A DNA stretch of 64,000 bases from JAJFTV01 sp036825755. Lineage in GTDB: Bacteria; Chloroflexota; Anaerolineae; Anaerolineales; Anaerolineaceae. Each line of letters starts with the position of its first letter. Position 1 is the stretch's first letter. The stretch spans positions 3,003 through 67,002 of the forward strand of contig DAISXR010000005.1 of assembly GCA_036825755.1 (NCBI GenBank). The letters run 5' to 3'. Below are positions 55,981-63,994 of this stretch, in pieces. The translations under genes were made by a program, and so were the position numbers. Under the pieces are notes generated by a model. That model was not told the DNA's origin and did no database searches. It was given only the letters and a program-made list of their open reading frames with translations.

Positions 55981-56447
55981 TTTCTGAGTGTGGCAACAAT
56001 CCTTAATGGTTTCTCGAGCAGATCCAGCGCGGTTAGAATATCCGGGGTAACCAGATCGGCGGCGAGCAAAGCCGCGGTACTGGTACCCTCCGATGACAGA
56101 ACACAGATCCCCAGACCGGCTTCTCGCAGCATCTCAGCATCATTCGCACCCTGGCCGATCGCCACCACCTGCGCGGCTCCCAGACGGCGAATGTAGGCGG
56201 CCTTTTCTTCAGCGCCCTGACCGGGACCCAGCCGAACCGATTGAATGTTAAGCGCCCTGTCGATCTCATCCTGCCGGTGATAGGTATCTGCGGTCAGCAG
56301 GTGCAGTGATAATCTGTCACGCAGCTTTGAAAGACTTTTTACTACCCCCATGATCAATTCGCCGTCAATCGCCAGTGTGCCGTTTACATCGCATACCAGG
56401 TGGTTCAGTTGCAGGATACCGCAACCGGGGATGCTCAGCTCGATCAT
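55977..56447 (-). CDS. HAD-like phosphatase, soluble P-type ATPase-like
   Basis: A 156-residue haloacid-dehalogenase-type protein without a cap domain. The first motif is CDVNGTLAIDG, with nucleophile Asp20; the usual second aspartate is Asn22, as I recall from the soluble P-type-ATPase-like group. Motif 2 is HLLTADTY, and the last motif is AIGQGANDAEML. These proteins resemble the phosphorylation and nucleotide-binding part of P-type ATPases without membrane segments. Its substrate is unknown. It overlaps the next gene by 4 bases. Confidence 0.75.
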   Translation of the reverse strand: MIELSIPGCGILQLNHLVCDVNGTLAIDGELIMGVVKSLSKLRDRLSLHLLTADTYHRQDEIDRALNIQSVRLGPGQGAEEKAAYIRRLGAAQVVAIGQGANDAEMLREAGLGICVLSSEGTSTAALLAADLVTPDILTALDLLEKPLRIVATLRK

Positions 56448-56493
56448 GGAATAATTATAATACAGAGCTGATTTCCACGACCAGTCTCCCCTC

Positions 56494-56541
56494 TTGACAA
56501 ATTACAATATTTCGTTATTATTATCAATAATGATAATAATA
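56494..56541 (+). promoter_or_regulatory. Promoter with overlapping palindromic operator
   Basis: TTGACA (56494-56499) is followed 16 bases later by TATTAT (56516-56521). A perfect inverted repeat, TATTATTATCA (56516-56526) and TGATAATAATA (56531-56541) around ATAA, covers the -10 box and start site. It lies directly upstream of an ArsR-type regulator gene, so autoregulation of the regulator/ABC operon is likely. Confidence 0.65.
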
Positions 56542-56559
56542 TAATCAATTGAGGACATT

Positions 56560-57254
56560 TTGACAAAAGAAGAAGTTGATCTCATTTTGCATCCGTTGCG
56601 CTATCGTCTGCTGCAAACACTGCAGGGGAAGCAGTTGACCACCCAGCAAATTGCTGAAGAAATGCGCGGGTACCCGGTTTCCTCCATCTATCGGCATCTA
56701 AAAACGCTGCTGGATGCCGGCCTGGTGCAAATTGTGGAGACCCGCAAAGTAAAAGGCATAGATGAAAAAGTTTACACATCCGGCGAGCGACTGACGGTGA
56801 CCGAGAATGAATTTTCCCAATACGGCCGGGATGATCACCAGCGCTATTTCGCGTCCTTCCTCTCTTACCTGCTCAGACGCTTCAGCGATTATGTAAGCGA
56901 AGATATTGNNNNNNNNNNNNNNNNNNNNNNNNNNNNNNNNNNNNNNNNNNNNNNNNNNNNNNNNNNNNNNNNNNNNNNNNNNNNNNNNNNNNNNNNNNNN
57001 NNNNNNNNTCCTTCCTCTCTTACCTGCTCAGACGCTTCAGCGATTATGTAAGCGAAGATATTGATTTGGATATGCTGGGCGATCGAACGGGTTTCACCGA
57101 AATGATGTTTTATGCCACCCAAGAGGATTTGGATCAACTGGGTGCAACGCTGAATCAGGAACTCATCCGGCTGAGCGCACAGGAGAAAACTCCGCAACGC
57201 CAGCGCCAGCTTTTTTCTGTGATCACATTCCCTGTCGAACGAAAGGAAAAATAG
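56560..57254 (+). CDS. ArsR-type winged-helix regulator, broken by a false gap
   Basis: The first part begins at TTG 56560 behind GAGGAC and reads MTKEEVDLILHPLRYRLLQT, followed by a winged helix with TTQQIAEEMRGYPVSSIYRH. The sequence before and after the N run is identical over 55 bases (56854-56908 and 57009-57063). Removing the 100 N and one copy gives 540 bases, an intact 179-residue frame ending at 57254 (PVERKEK). So the gene is whole in the organism. It probably represses this operon through the palindrome at its promoter. Confidence 0.8.
56909..57008. other. Spurious assembly gap (100 N) flanked by a 55-base overlap
   Basis: The 55 bases on either side are identical, so the two contigs actually overlap and no sequence is missing. 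Closing it restores the reading frame. Confidence 0.95.
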
Positions 57255-57257
57255 AAA

Positions 57258-57467
57258 ATGGACACTATTCTGGATACTCTGGTGAAATATTTACCCCTGC
57301 TGATCCCGCTCCTGCTCATTCAGTTTGGGCTGATGCTCTTCGCCATCCTGGATCTCATCAAGCGGCCCCGGACGCGCGGACCCAAATGGGTGTGGGCGAT
57401 CGTGATCATCCTGGTCAACCTGATCGGGCCGATCCTGTATTTTGTGCTGGGGCGTGAGGAAGAATAA
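57258..57467 (+). CDS. Small PLDc_N domain membrane protein
   Basis: A 69-residue protein with two membrane helices (about residues 10-32 and 43-63) joined by a KRPRTRGPKWVW loop. It matches the PLDc_N domain, found at the N-terminus of cardiolipin synthases and as small stand-alone proteins, for example YxlE of Bacillus next to an ABC transporter. It lies 3 bases after the regulator and 1 base before the ATPase gene, so it is part of the same operon. Confidence 0.85.
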   Translation: MDTILDTLVKYLPLLIPLLLIQFGLMLFAILDLIKRPRTRGPKWVWAIVIILVNLIGPILYFVLGREEE

Positions 57468-57468
57468 C

Positions 57469-58422
57469 ATGTTGTCACAAAGCCAACCGGCTATTCGCTG
57501 CGAAGGGCTGACCAAACAGTACGGTGAGGTACACGCGCTGACCGACCTGAATCTCTCCGTCCCGCAGGGGATCATTTTTGGGTTTTTGGGCCGCAACGGC
57601 GCCGGTAAGACCACTACCATGCGCCTGCTCACCGGGCTGGCGCATCCCACCAGCGGGCATGCCTGGATCAACGGGGTGGAAACCACCAACGGGCACGACC
57701 TCTCGCACCGGCAATACGGATACCTGCCGCAGACTGCCTCCTTTTATGGCTGGATGACAGCGCAGGAATACCTGTCGTATGTGCTGGGGTTGTTTGAAGT
57801 GCCCGTGGGTGAGCATAAAAACCGCATTACCGAGTGCCTTCAGCAGGTGGGGCTGCAAAAGGCAGCCCGGCGGCAGATCAGCGGGTTTTCAGGCGGTATG
57901 CTGCAGCGGCTGGGTATCGCGCAGGCGTTGATCCACCGCCCACCGGTCTTGCTGCTGGATGAGCCCACCAGTTCACTGGATCCGGCTGGACGGTATGAAG
58001 TGCTAGAACTGCTCAGCGCGCTGCGTGGACAGACGACCATTTTCCTCTCCAGCCATATTCTGGCGGATGTGGAACGCATCAGCGATTGGGTAGGGGTGAT
58101 CCATGAGGGCGTTCTGCTGTTTGAAACCAGCCAGGCTGAATTGATTTCGCGCTACCAGGCTAATGTGGTTCTGCTGGAGGTAGATAACGCCAAACCTGAG
58201 GCATTGGATGGATTTCTGCAGAAAATCAGGCTGCTGCCGTGGGTGGAAACCGTAAATGTTGAAACGAGTTCTGTGCGCATCACGGTCAACGATATTCCGG
58301 CTGCCAAACAAGCTGTTCTGCCCTTGGTGGTGGAACACGGCGTGGTGCTGGAGCGGATGCAGTGGGTTCGCCCTACATTGGAAGAAATCTTTCTTCAGGT
58401 CAGTTCGACAGGCGGTGATTAA
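57469..58422 (+). CDS. ABC transporter ATP-binding protein
   Basis: A 317-residue ATPase of the ABC-2/drug-export type. Walker A is GRNGAGKT (residues 41-48), the signature is FSGGMLQRLGIAQAL, and Walker B is LLLDEPTSSLDP, followed by the H-loop SSHILADVERI. The extra 80 residues after the ATPase core are typical of this subfamily. ATG at 57469 is chosen because GAGG lies about 9 bases ahead; the upstream ATG at 57442 falls in the previous gene. The permease gene starts directly after the stop. Confidence 0.93.
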   Translation: MLSQSQPAIRCEGLTKQYGEVHALTDLNLSVPQGIIFGFLGRNGAGKTTTMRLLTGLAHPTSGHAWINGVETTNGHDLSHRQYGYLPQTASFYGWMTAQEYLSYVLGLFEVPVGEHKNRITECLQQVGLQKAARRQISGFSGGMLQRLGIAQALIHRPPVLLLDEPTSSLDPAGRYEVLELLSALRGQTTIFLSSHILADVERISDWVGVIHEGVLLFETSQAELISRYQANVVLLEVDNAKPEALDGFLQKIRLLPWVETVNVETSSVRITVNDIPAAKQAVLPLVVEHGVVLERMQWVRPTLEEIFLQVSSTGGD

Positions 58423-60003
58423 GTGGCCATCTTTGTGTACGTTCTCTCCATTATTTTGATGATTCTGGCTCCTGTCATTCTGGCGGTGATTTTCCGCCGC
58501 AGGGTGCGGGTGCCGTGGTTCCTGTTTCTGGCGGGCATGCTCACCTTCATCTCCTCGCAGGTGGTGCATTTGCCGTTGAATAACTGGCTGACCGATATTG
58601 GGATTTTACCGAGCACACAGGAGGAGATGAAATCGCATGTGGTAGTCTCCGCGCTGATTTTAGGTGCCAGTGCCGGGCTGTGTGAGGAACTGGCCCGCGC
58701 CGCCGGGTTTGCGCTGCTGAAGAAATGGCGTAAAGACGAACACGGCCTTTTCATGGGTCTGGGGCATGGTGGAATTGAATCTATGGTGTTTGGCGGTGTG
58801 CAGACTGCAGCTATGGTCAGCTCGTTGTGGAGCCTGCAGGGTACGGATCTCAGCACACTCAACCTGACCCCGGACCAGTTGAGCGCTTTACAGACGCAAC
58901 TGGCGATGTTCACCGGTTCTGCCTGGGCGGGGTTTCTGCCCCTTTTTGAGCGGTTATGGGCCATCAGCATCCATGTACTGCTGTCATTGATGGTACTGCG
59001 TGCGTTTCAGACTAAAAAGCCTCTGTATGTAGTAGGTGCCATTCTTTACCATATGGTGGCGGATGCGGTGGCGGTGTACGGGATGTATGAGTGGAACAGT
59101 ACCCTGCTGACCTATGCCGTATTGGCGGCCCTTTTAATCCCGGGGGCGGTATGGGCGTTCCGTACGGTGCGTCTGCCCGCTGAAACAGACCCTGACGCAC
59201 GGGCAGGTTTTGGTCATGAATTACGCGTTTTCTGGCTGGCGTTTCAGAAGGAGATGCGCCAGCAGTGGCGCTCACGGCGCGTGCTGGTGGTTGGAGCGGT
59301 GTTCCTGTTGTTTGGCATGGGGTCTCCGTTGCTGGCCAAATATACCCCGGAGATCATTTCCAGTATGGAAGGCGCTGAAATGTTCGCCAACCTGATCCCG
59401 GAGCCGAGCATAGCCGATGCGATAGGACAGTACACCAAAAATCTGACACAGTTCGGGTTTATGCTGGCGATTCTGCTGGGTATGACGGCGGTGGTGGGTG
59501 AGAAAGAACGCGGTACCGCCGCGATGATCTTAACCAAACCGCTCCCGCGCTGGGCTTTTCTGTATGCCAAGTTCGCCGCCCAATGCGTGGTCTATATCGC
59601 CGCTTTCGCAGCCGCGGGGCTTGGCGCTTACTATTACACCGTCATCCTGTTTGGCGCGCCAAACGCGGGTGTGTTTGCGCTGGTCAATCTGATCCTGCTG
59701 GTGTGGCTGCTCACCTTTGTGGGGGTCACACTGCTGGGCAGTGTGCTGGGCAAGTCAACTGGCTCAGCGGCGGGGATTGCTTTGGGGTTGTCGGTGCTGT
59801 TGCTGGTATCGGGCAATATTCCCAATGTGGGTATGTTGCTACCCGGCGGGTTGACTGCCTGGGCTGCCAGCCTGGGCGCGTCCATCGCGGATCCGGGCGC
59901 GGCAACAGCCGGGAACGCCGGTTCGCTGGCAGCCGCAGTGGCGTTGATTCTCATCAGCCTGCTGGCAGCTCTGGCAGTGTTTGAAAGGCAGGAATTGGAA
60001 TAA
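58423..60003 (+). CDS. Fusion of a YhfC-type intramembrane protease and an ABC-2 permease
   Basis: A 526-residue membrane protein starting at GTG immediately after the ATPase stop. Residues 1 to about 245 match the YhfC family: CEELARAAG with Glu88, Glu89 and Arg92, and GHGGIES with His115 and Glu119, the likely metal or acid site of this glutamic-type protease fold. From about residue 265 (HELRVFWLAFQKEMRQQW) it is an ABC-2 permease with GEKERGTAAMILTKPLPR and six hydrophobic segments. It pairs with the ATPase to export an unknown substrate, perhaps after cutting a peptide or membrane protein. Elsewhere, YhfC-like proteins are usually separate. Confidence 0.75.
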   Translation: MAIFVYVLSIILMILAPVILAVIFRRRVRVPWFLFLAGMLTFISSQVVHLPLNNWLTDIGILPSTQEEMKSHVVVSALILGASAGLCEELARAAGFALLKKWRKDEHGLFMGLGHGGIESMVFGGVQTAAMVSSLWSLQGTDLSTLNLTPDQLSALQTQLAMFTGSAWAGFLPLFERLWAISIHVLLSLMVLRAFQTKKPLYVVGAILYHMVADAVAVYGMYEWNSTLLTYAVLAALLIPGAVWAFRTVRLPAETDPDARAGFGHELRVFWLAFQKEMRQQWRSRRVLVVGAVFLLFGMGSPLLAKYTPEIISSMEGAEMFANLIPEPSIADAIGQYTKNLTQFGFMLAILLGMTAVVGEKERGTAAMILTKPLPRWAFLYAKFAAQCVVYIAAFAAAGLGAYYYTVILFGAPNAGVFALVNLILLVWLLTFVGVTLLGSVLGKSTGSAAGIALGLSVLLLVSGNIPNVGMLLPGGLTAWAASLGASIADPGAATAGNAGSLAAAVALILISLLAALAVFERQELE

Positions 60004-60067
60004 GTTCAATCTCTGAGTAATAAGAGATCTGAAAATGATTCATCAAATCAAATCAGTGTGAAGGAAG

Positions 60068-60127
60068 ACGCCCAAAAATCGTTAAACAGTCATATTTCTA
60101 TGTGATGTTTACATAATTTTTGGGCGT
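60068..60127. repeat. 12-bp inverted repeat in the gap before the importer
   Basis: ACGCCCAAAAAT (60068-60079) and ATTTTTGGGCGT (60116-60127) are perfect complements separated by 36 bases. It lies between the exporter and importer operons and may be a weak two-way terminator or a regulator site. The 343-base gap holds no gene I can support. Confidence 0.55.
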
Positions 60128-60133
60128 TGCATA

Positions 60134-60161
60134 TTGTATATAATGTTTCGCCTGTTATAAT
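60134..60161 (+). promoter_or_regulatory. Promoter of the peptide/nickel-type importer
   Basis: TTGTAT (60134-60139) and TATAAT (60156-60161) are separated by 16 bases; another TATAAT lies at 60139-60144. The predicted start site is about 180 bases upstream of the binding-protein gene, leaving a long leader with an unused AAAGGAGGTG at 60243-60252. Confidence 0.6.
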
Positions 60162-60346
60162 ATTCAGTAGACCCCTTTTTATTAATTGAAAATCGATTTA
60201 TTGGGAACCCTTGGAAAGGCTATTGCTATTTAATGCCGTCTGAAAGGAGGTGCCAGGAAAAAATCATCTTGTCTGTTGATTGTTAATCATCAATCGTTTG
60301 TGATTACGTCGAGCTCATATGCTGAGTAATGATACAGGAGACAATA

Positions 60347-62068
60347 ATGAAAAAGTGCCTATTTTCAGTTTTTGCAGGCCTGCTGGTAATCTCAATTATT
60401 TTCACCGCCTGCACCCCCACAGAAACACCGGTTCAGGAAACCGCTGTTGAAGAAGCAACAGATGTACCAGCTCAAGCTGTAGAAGCTACAGAAGCACCTG
60501 TGATTGAAGAAGCTGTGGCAACTGAAGTTCCTGAAGAAACGCCGCCAGCAGAAGAGATTGCTAAAGGGGGCTCATATCATCGGCAATTATCAGAAGAACC
60601 GGATACTCTGGATCCACATAAAAGCTCGGCCGCTGCCTCTGCAGGTGTTTTAAGATTGATTGGCGATCCTTTAATTTACAAAGGATTAAACAATGATTAT
60701 TTACCTGGATTGGCAAAAGAGTGGAGCGTAAGTGATGATGGCCTGACATGGACATTCGTGTTACGTGATGATGTGACATTCCATGATGGAACGCCTTTTA
60801 ATGCAGAAGCCATGGTGAAAACATTTGAGCGTGCCATTGCACCTGAAACCGCGTCACCTATTGCTGGGTCGCTGTTAGGGGAAGTGGAAAAATTTGAGAT
60901 CATTGATGACTACACATTTAGCATCACACTTAAGGTGCCAAATGCTGATTTTGAAGAAAATTTAACCGATGCCGGACGTTTGCTTCCACTTAGTCCAACA
61001 GCATTGGAAAAGTTTGGAGATGATATTGGCCGAAATCCCGTTAGCACCGGTCCATTCATGTTCAAAGAATGGATCAGCGCATCATCCATCACTTTGGTAA
61101 GAAATCCTGATTACAATTGGGGACCTTCCTTCGTCCATCAGGGACCGGTATATCTGGATGAAGTGGTGTACAACATCATCACCGAATCCGCTACCGCACA
61201 GGCTGCATTTGAAAATGGCGAACTTGAATCACTGTCACTTGCTCCCGCAGATATCCAGTGGATGATGGACACCGGTGAATATCAATTCCTGACTTATGAT
61301 CGTAAAGGTGTTGGTTTATTCATGGAATTCAACGTTCTGAAACCGCCTTTCGATGATATTAAAGTCCGTGAAGCGTTCAATTATGCAGTCAACAAGCAGT
61401 CAGTAGTCGATATTGCTTTGGAGGGTTTTGGTAAGGTGGCTTACGGACCATTGCCGCCAACTATCAGAGGGTATTGGGATGGCATCGAAAGCTATGCCCC
61501 CGGGTATGATCCCGAAAAGGCAGCTTCGTTACTTGACGAAGCCGGTTGGACTTTGAATGAAAGCAGCGGCATAAGAGAAAAGGACGGCCAGCCGTTTGTA
61601 TTTACAATCTATACGGCGCCAATTGATACATGGACCGCCTCACTTCAACTAATCCAGGCTGATCTGGCATCCCTCGGCATCACGATGGAGATTCAATCCT
61701 TTGAGTTTGGTACCCTTCTCGAAAAACTAATGGCTGGGGAACATTCCGTTGATGTAATGGGATACACCTACCTGACACCCGGTATTTTTGACCTGTGGTT
61801 CCATTCCAAGAATATCGGAACAGGCCTGGCTCACAGTCATTTTAACAGTCCTGAATTTGACAAGATGATTGAAGATTCGCTGGTGATGACTGATTGGAAT
61901 GAACGGCAGGCACTGCTGATTGAAATGCAGAAATTTGTCATTGATAACTATCTATGGGTGCCAATTTACAATAATACTTATTATGAGGCGCTTCAACCTT
62001 GGGTAAAAGACACAACCATGCATCCTGACGCCTACCTGATCCTTAACGATACCTATCTTGAAAAATAA
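60347..62068 (+). CDS. Peptide/nickel-type ABC transporter substrate-binding lipoprotein
   Basis: A 573-residue lipoprotein with a signal peptide ending FTAC at residue 22 and a Glu/Val/Pro-rich linker. The body matches family 5 binding proteins: SEEPDTLDPHKSSAAAS near residue 83, LAKEWSVSDDGLTWTFVLRD, VREAFNYAVNKQSVVDIALE. Such proteins capture peptides, oligosaccharides or nickel chelates and deliver them to the permeases. ATG at 60347 has AGGAG 8 bases upstream, so the ATG at 60329 is not used. It uses more A/T-ending codons than genes before 60 kb. Confidence 0.9.
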   Translation: MKKCLFSVFAGLLVISIIFTACTPTETPVQETAVEEATDVPAQAVEATEAPVIEEAVATEVPEETPPAEEIAKGGSYHRQLSEEPDTLDPHKSSAAASAGVLRLIGDPLIYKGLNNDYLPGLAKEWSVSDDGLTWTFVLRDDVTFHDGTPFNAEAMVKTFERAIAPETASPIAGSLLGEVEKFEIIDDYTFSITLKVPNADFEENLTDAGRLLPLSPTALEKFGDDIGRNPVSTGPFMFKEWISASSITLVRNPDYNWGPSFVHQGPVYLDEVVYNIITESATAQAAFENGELESLSLAPADIQWMMDTGEYQFLTYDRKGVGLFMEFNVLKPPFDDIKVREAFNYAVNKQSVVDIALEGFGKVAYGPLPPTIRGYWDGIESYAPGYDPEKAASLLDEAGWTLNESSGIREKDGQPFVFTIYTAPIDTWTASLQLIQADLASLGITMEIQSFEFGTLLEKLMAGEHSVDVMGYTYLTPGIFDLWFHSKNIGTGLAHSHFNSPEFDKMIEDSLVMTDWNERQALLIEMQKFVIDNYLWVPIYNNTYYEALQPWVKDTTMHPDAYLILNDTYLEK

Positions 62069-62122
62069 CCGGATCTGACATCTGAACAGTCCTGTTCGCA
62101 GGAGTATGGAGTAACCTGAGTA

Positions 62123-62167
62123 TGGTCAGGGCCGAAAATATTGCTCGACCCTGACCACCGTTTTTTG
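62123..62167 (+). terminator. Terminator/attenuator between binding protein and permease
   Basis: TGGTCAGGGCCGA (62123-62135) pairs with TCGACCCTGACCA (62145-62157), with one internal mismatch, around a 9-base loop, followed by ACCG and six T. It sits after the binding-protein gene but before the permease genes. Partial read-through would give more binding protein than permease. Confidence 0.75.
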
Positions 62168-62190
62168 TTCATTCTCAAACTGGTAAAAAG

Positions 62191-63111
62191 ATGACAAAAT
62201 ACATTTTAAAAAGACTGCTTCAAACGATACCGGTCTTATTGGGTGTAGCAGTATTAACGTTTTCCATGGTATATCTGACTCCCGGTGATCCGGTGGTCCT
62301 TATGCTTGGGGACCGTGGAGCCACTGCTGAAGATATTGAAAGACTTCGGCATGAATTGGGCCTGGACCGACCCCCAGTGGTCCAGTTTTTTAGCTGGTTT
62401 TCAGATGTGCTTCAGGGCGATCTGGGTACCTCTATCCGAAGCCGAAGACCGGTGATTGATGAAATTGCGGAAATGGTTCCCAGCACCATACAACTCACAA
62501 TCGCTGCAGAATTGGTTGCAGTCCTTGGTGGATTATTCCTGGGTATCCTGGCTGCGGTTGTAAAACAACCGGGGTTGCAAACGGTGATTACGACTGTCTC
62601 ATTGATCGGCTTGTCCATGCCTGTGTTTTGGTCGGGCTTGATCTTCATCTTAGTCTTCTCGCTAACCCTTGGAATTTTTCCAATAAAAGCTGAAGGGATA
62701 AAAGGTCTGGTTTTACCAGCCGTCACTTTAGGTTTGCCAGCCATGGCTGTTATCACCCGTATGACTCGCTCCAGCGTTCTGGAAGAATTGGGACGAGATT
62801 ACATTCGCACAGCTCGTTCAAAAGGGCTGAAAGAATTTATCATTCTGATCCGGCATGCCCTCAAGAACGCGTTTATTCCTGTGATCACCATTATTGGCCT
62901 TCAATTTGGCGGACTGCTTTCGGGCGCGTTTATAACTGAAACAGTTTTCGCCAGGCCGGGGCTTGGAAGATTTACTGTAAAGGCAATCATGTCCAGGGAC
63001 TTTCCTCAAGTTCAGGGGACTATATTGCTTATTGCGTTGATCTATGTTTTCGTCAATTTATTAACCGATTTAACTTACGCAGTATTTGATCCGAGGATTC
63101 GATATGACTGA
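62191..63111 (+). CDS. Peptide/nickel-type ABC permease (DppB/OppB-like)
   Basis: A 306-residue inner-membrane permease with six hydrophobic helices and an N-terminal YILKRLLQTIPVLLGVAVL helix. The EAA-type loop that docks with the ATPase reads DYIRTARSKGLKE. Near the end it has VFARPGLGRFTVKAI and YAVFDPRIRYD, usual for the first permease of the family. Its stop overlaps the next gene's start by 8 bases. Confidence 0.93.
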   Translation: MTKYILKRLLQTIPVLLGVAVLTFSMVYLTPGDPVVLMLGDRGATAEDIERLRHELGLDRPPVVQFFSWFSDVLQGDLGTSIRSRRPVIDEIAEMVPSTIQLTIAAELVAVLGGLFLGILAAVVKQPGLQTVITTVSLIGLSMPVFWSGLIFILVFSLTLGIFPIKAEGIKGLVLPAVTLGLPAMAVITRMTRSSVLEELGRDYIRTARSKGLKEFIILIRHALKNAFIPVITIIGLQFGGLLSGAFITETVFARPGLGRFTVKAIMSRDFPQVQGTILLIALIYVFVNLLTDLTYAVFDPRIRYD

Positions 63112-63994
63112 TCTTTCGATCGCTCTGGCAAACCCGATTAAGAAAAGGGCAACCATCAAGCAACGTATCAACCGGATCGTTCGGCTTTATCCGGGGATGG
63201 TGATTGGATTTGTAATCGTCCTGATTTTTATCCTGTTGGCTATCTTTGCTGAAGGTGCAGCGCCTTACGATCCTTTGGAGCTGTTTCGTGATCAAACCAA
63301 GTCACCACCTTCATCACAACATTACTTTGGCACTGATAACCTGGGCCGTGATATCTTCAGTCGCGTTATCTTTGGGTCACGTATTTCGTTGACCGTTGGT
63401 CTGGTGGCTGTTGCGATTGCATTGGTCACAGGGACGTTTTTTGGTGTTTTAGCAGGATTTTATGGGGGTACGGTTGATAACATTATCATGCGCATCACCG
63501 ATATCATGCTGGCATTTCCAGGAACATTACTGGCAATATCGATTATCGCAATTCTTGGACCCAGCCTGGTCAATGTGATGATTGCGGTTGGGATTTCAAC
63601 CATTCCAACTTACACTCGCACCGCTCGAGGAAGTGTTCTCAAGGTAAAAAACAACGAATATATTGAGGCTGCGCGATGTGTGGGTGTCAGAAACACCATG
63701 ATCATGTATCGCCATATTGTCCCAAATATGATCGCCCCGGTTATTGTCATCTCCACGGTTAATGTGGGCACTGCAATTCTCTCAGCCGCAGGGTTAAGTT
63801 TTCTGGGTTTGGGAGCACAACCACCAACACCAGAATGGGGGGCGATGTTATCTGAAGCGCGTACCTTCTTACGGCAATGCTGGTGGATGGCAACCTTCCC
63901 CGGATTGGCAATTATGATGATTGTACTTTCAGTGAACTTAATCGGAGATGCGCTCAGGGAAATTATGGATCCCAGCATGCGCCGGGAGGTATAA
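63104..63994 (+). CDS. Peptide/nickel-type ABC permease (DppC/OppC-like)
   Basis: A 296-residue permease, second of the pair. It has the usual HYFGTDNLGRDIFSRVIFGSR loop before the core helices, an EAA-type loop EYIEAARCVGVRN, and SFLGLGAQPPTPEWGAML. ATG at 63104 with GAGGA 6 bases upstream is preferred over the earlier in-frame start. GGGAGG just before its stop suggests another gene, probably the ATPase, begins beyond the right edge. Confidence 0.93.
   Translation: MTDLSIALANPIKKRATIKQRINRIVRLYPGMVIGFVIVLIFILLAIFAEGAAPYDPLELFRDQTKSPPSSQHYFGTDNLGRDIFSRVIFGSRISLTVGLVAVAIALVTGTFFGVLAGFYGGTVDNIIMRITDIMLAFPGTLLAISIIAILGPSLVNVMIAVGISTIPTYTRTARGSVLKVKNNEYIEAARCVGVRNTMIMYRHIVPNMIAPVIVISTVNVGTAILSAAGLSFLGLGAQPPTPEWGAMLSEARTFLRQCWWMATFPGLAIMMIVLSVNLIGDALREIMDPSMRREV

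Noticed and set aside
56516..56541. Reading the AT-rich palindrome as a Fur box
   Set aside because: It shares GATAAT-like units but not the standard arrangement, and no iron gene is beside it; an operator for the adjacent ArsR-type regulator is more likely.
56854..57063. A genuine 55-base direct repeat in the regulator gene
   Set aside because: The copies flank an N run exactly, and collapsing them restores the frame, so it is an assembly artefact.
60243..60280. A leader peptide after AAAGGAGGTG
   Set aside because: The only nearby starts are a GTG inside the ribosome site and a distant TTG, giving 5-9 residues; there is no support.
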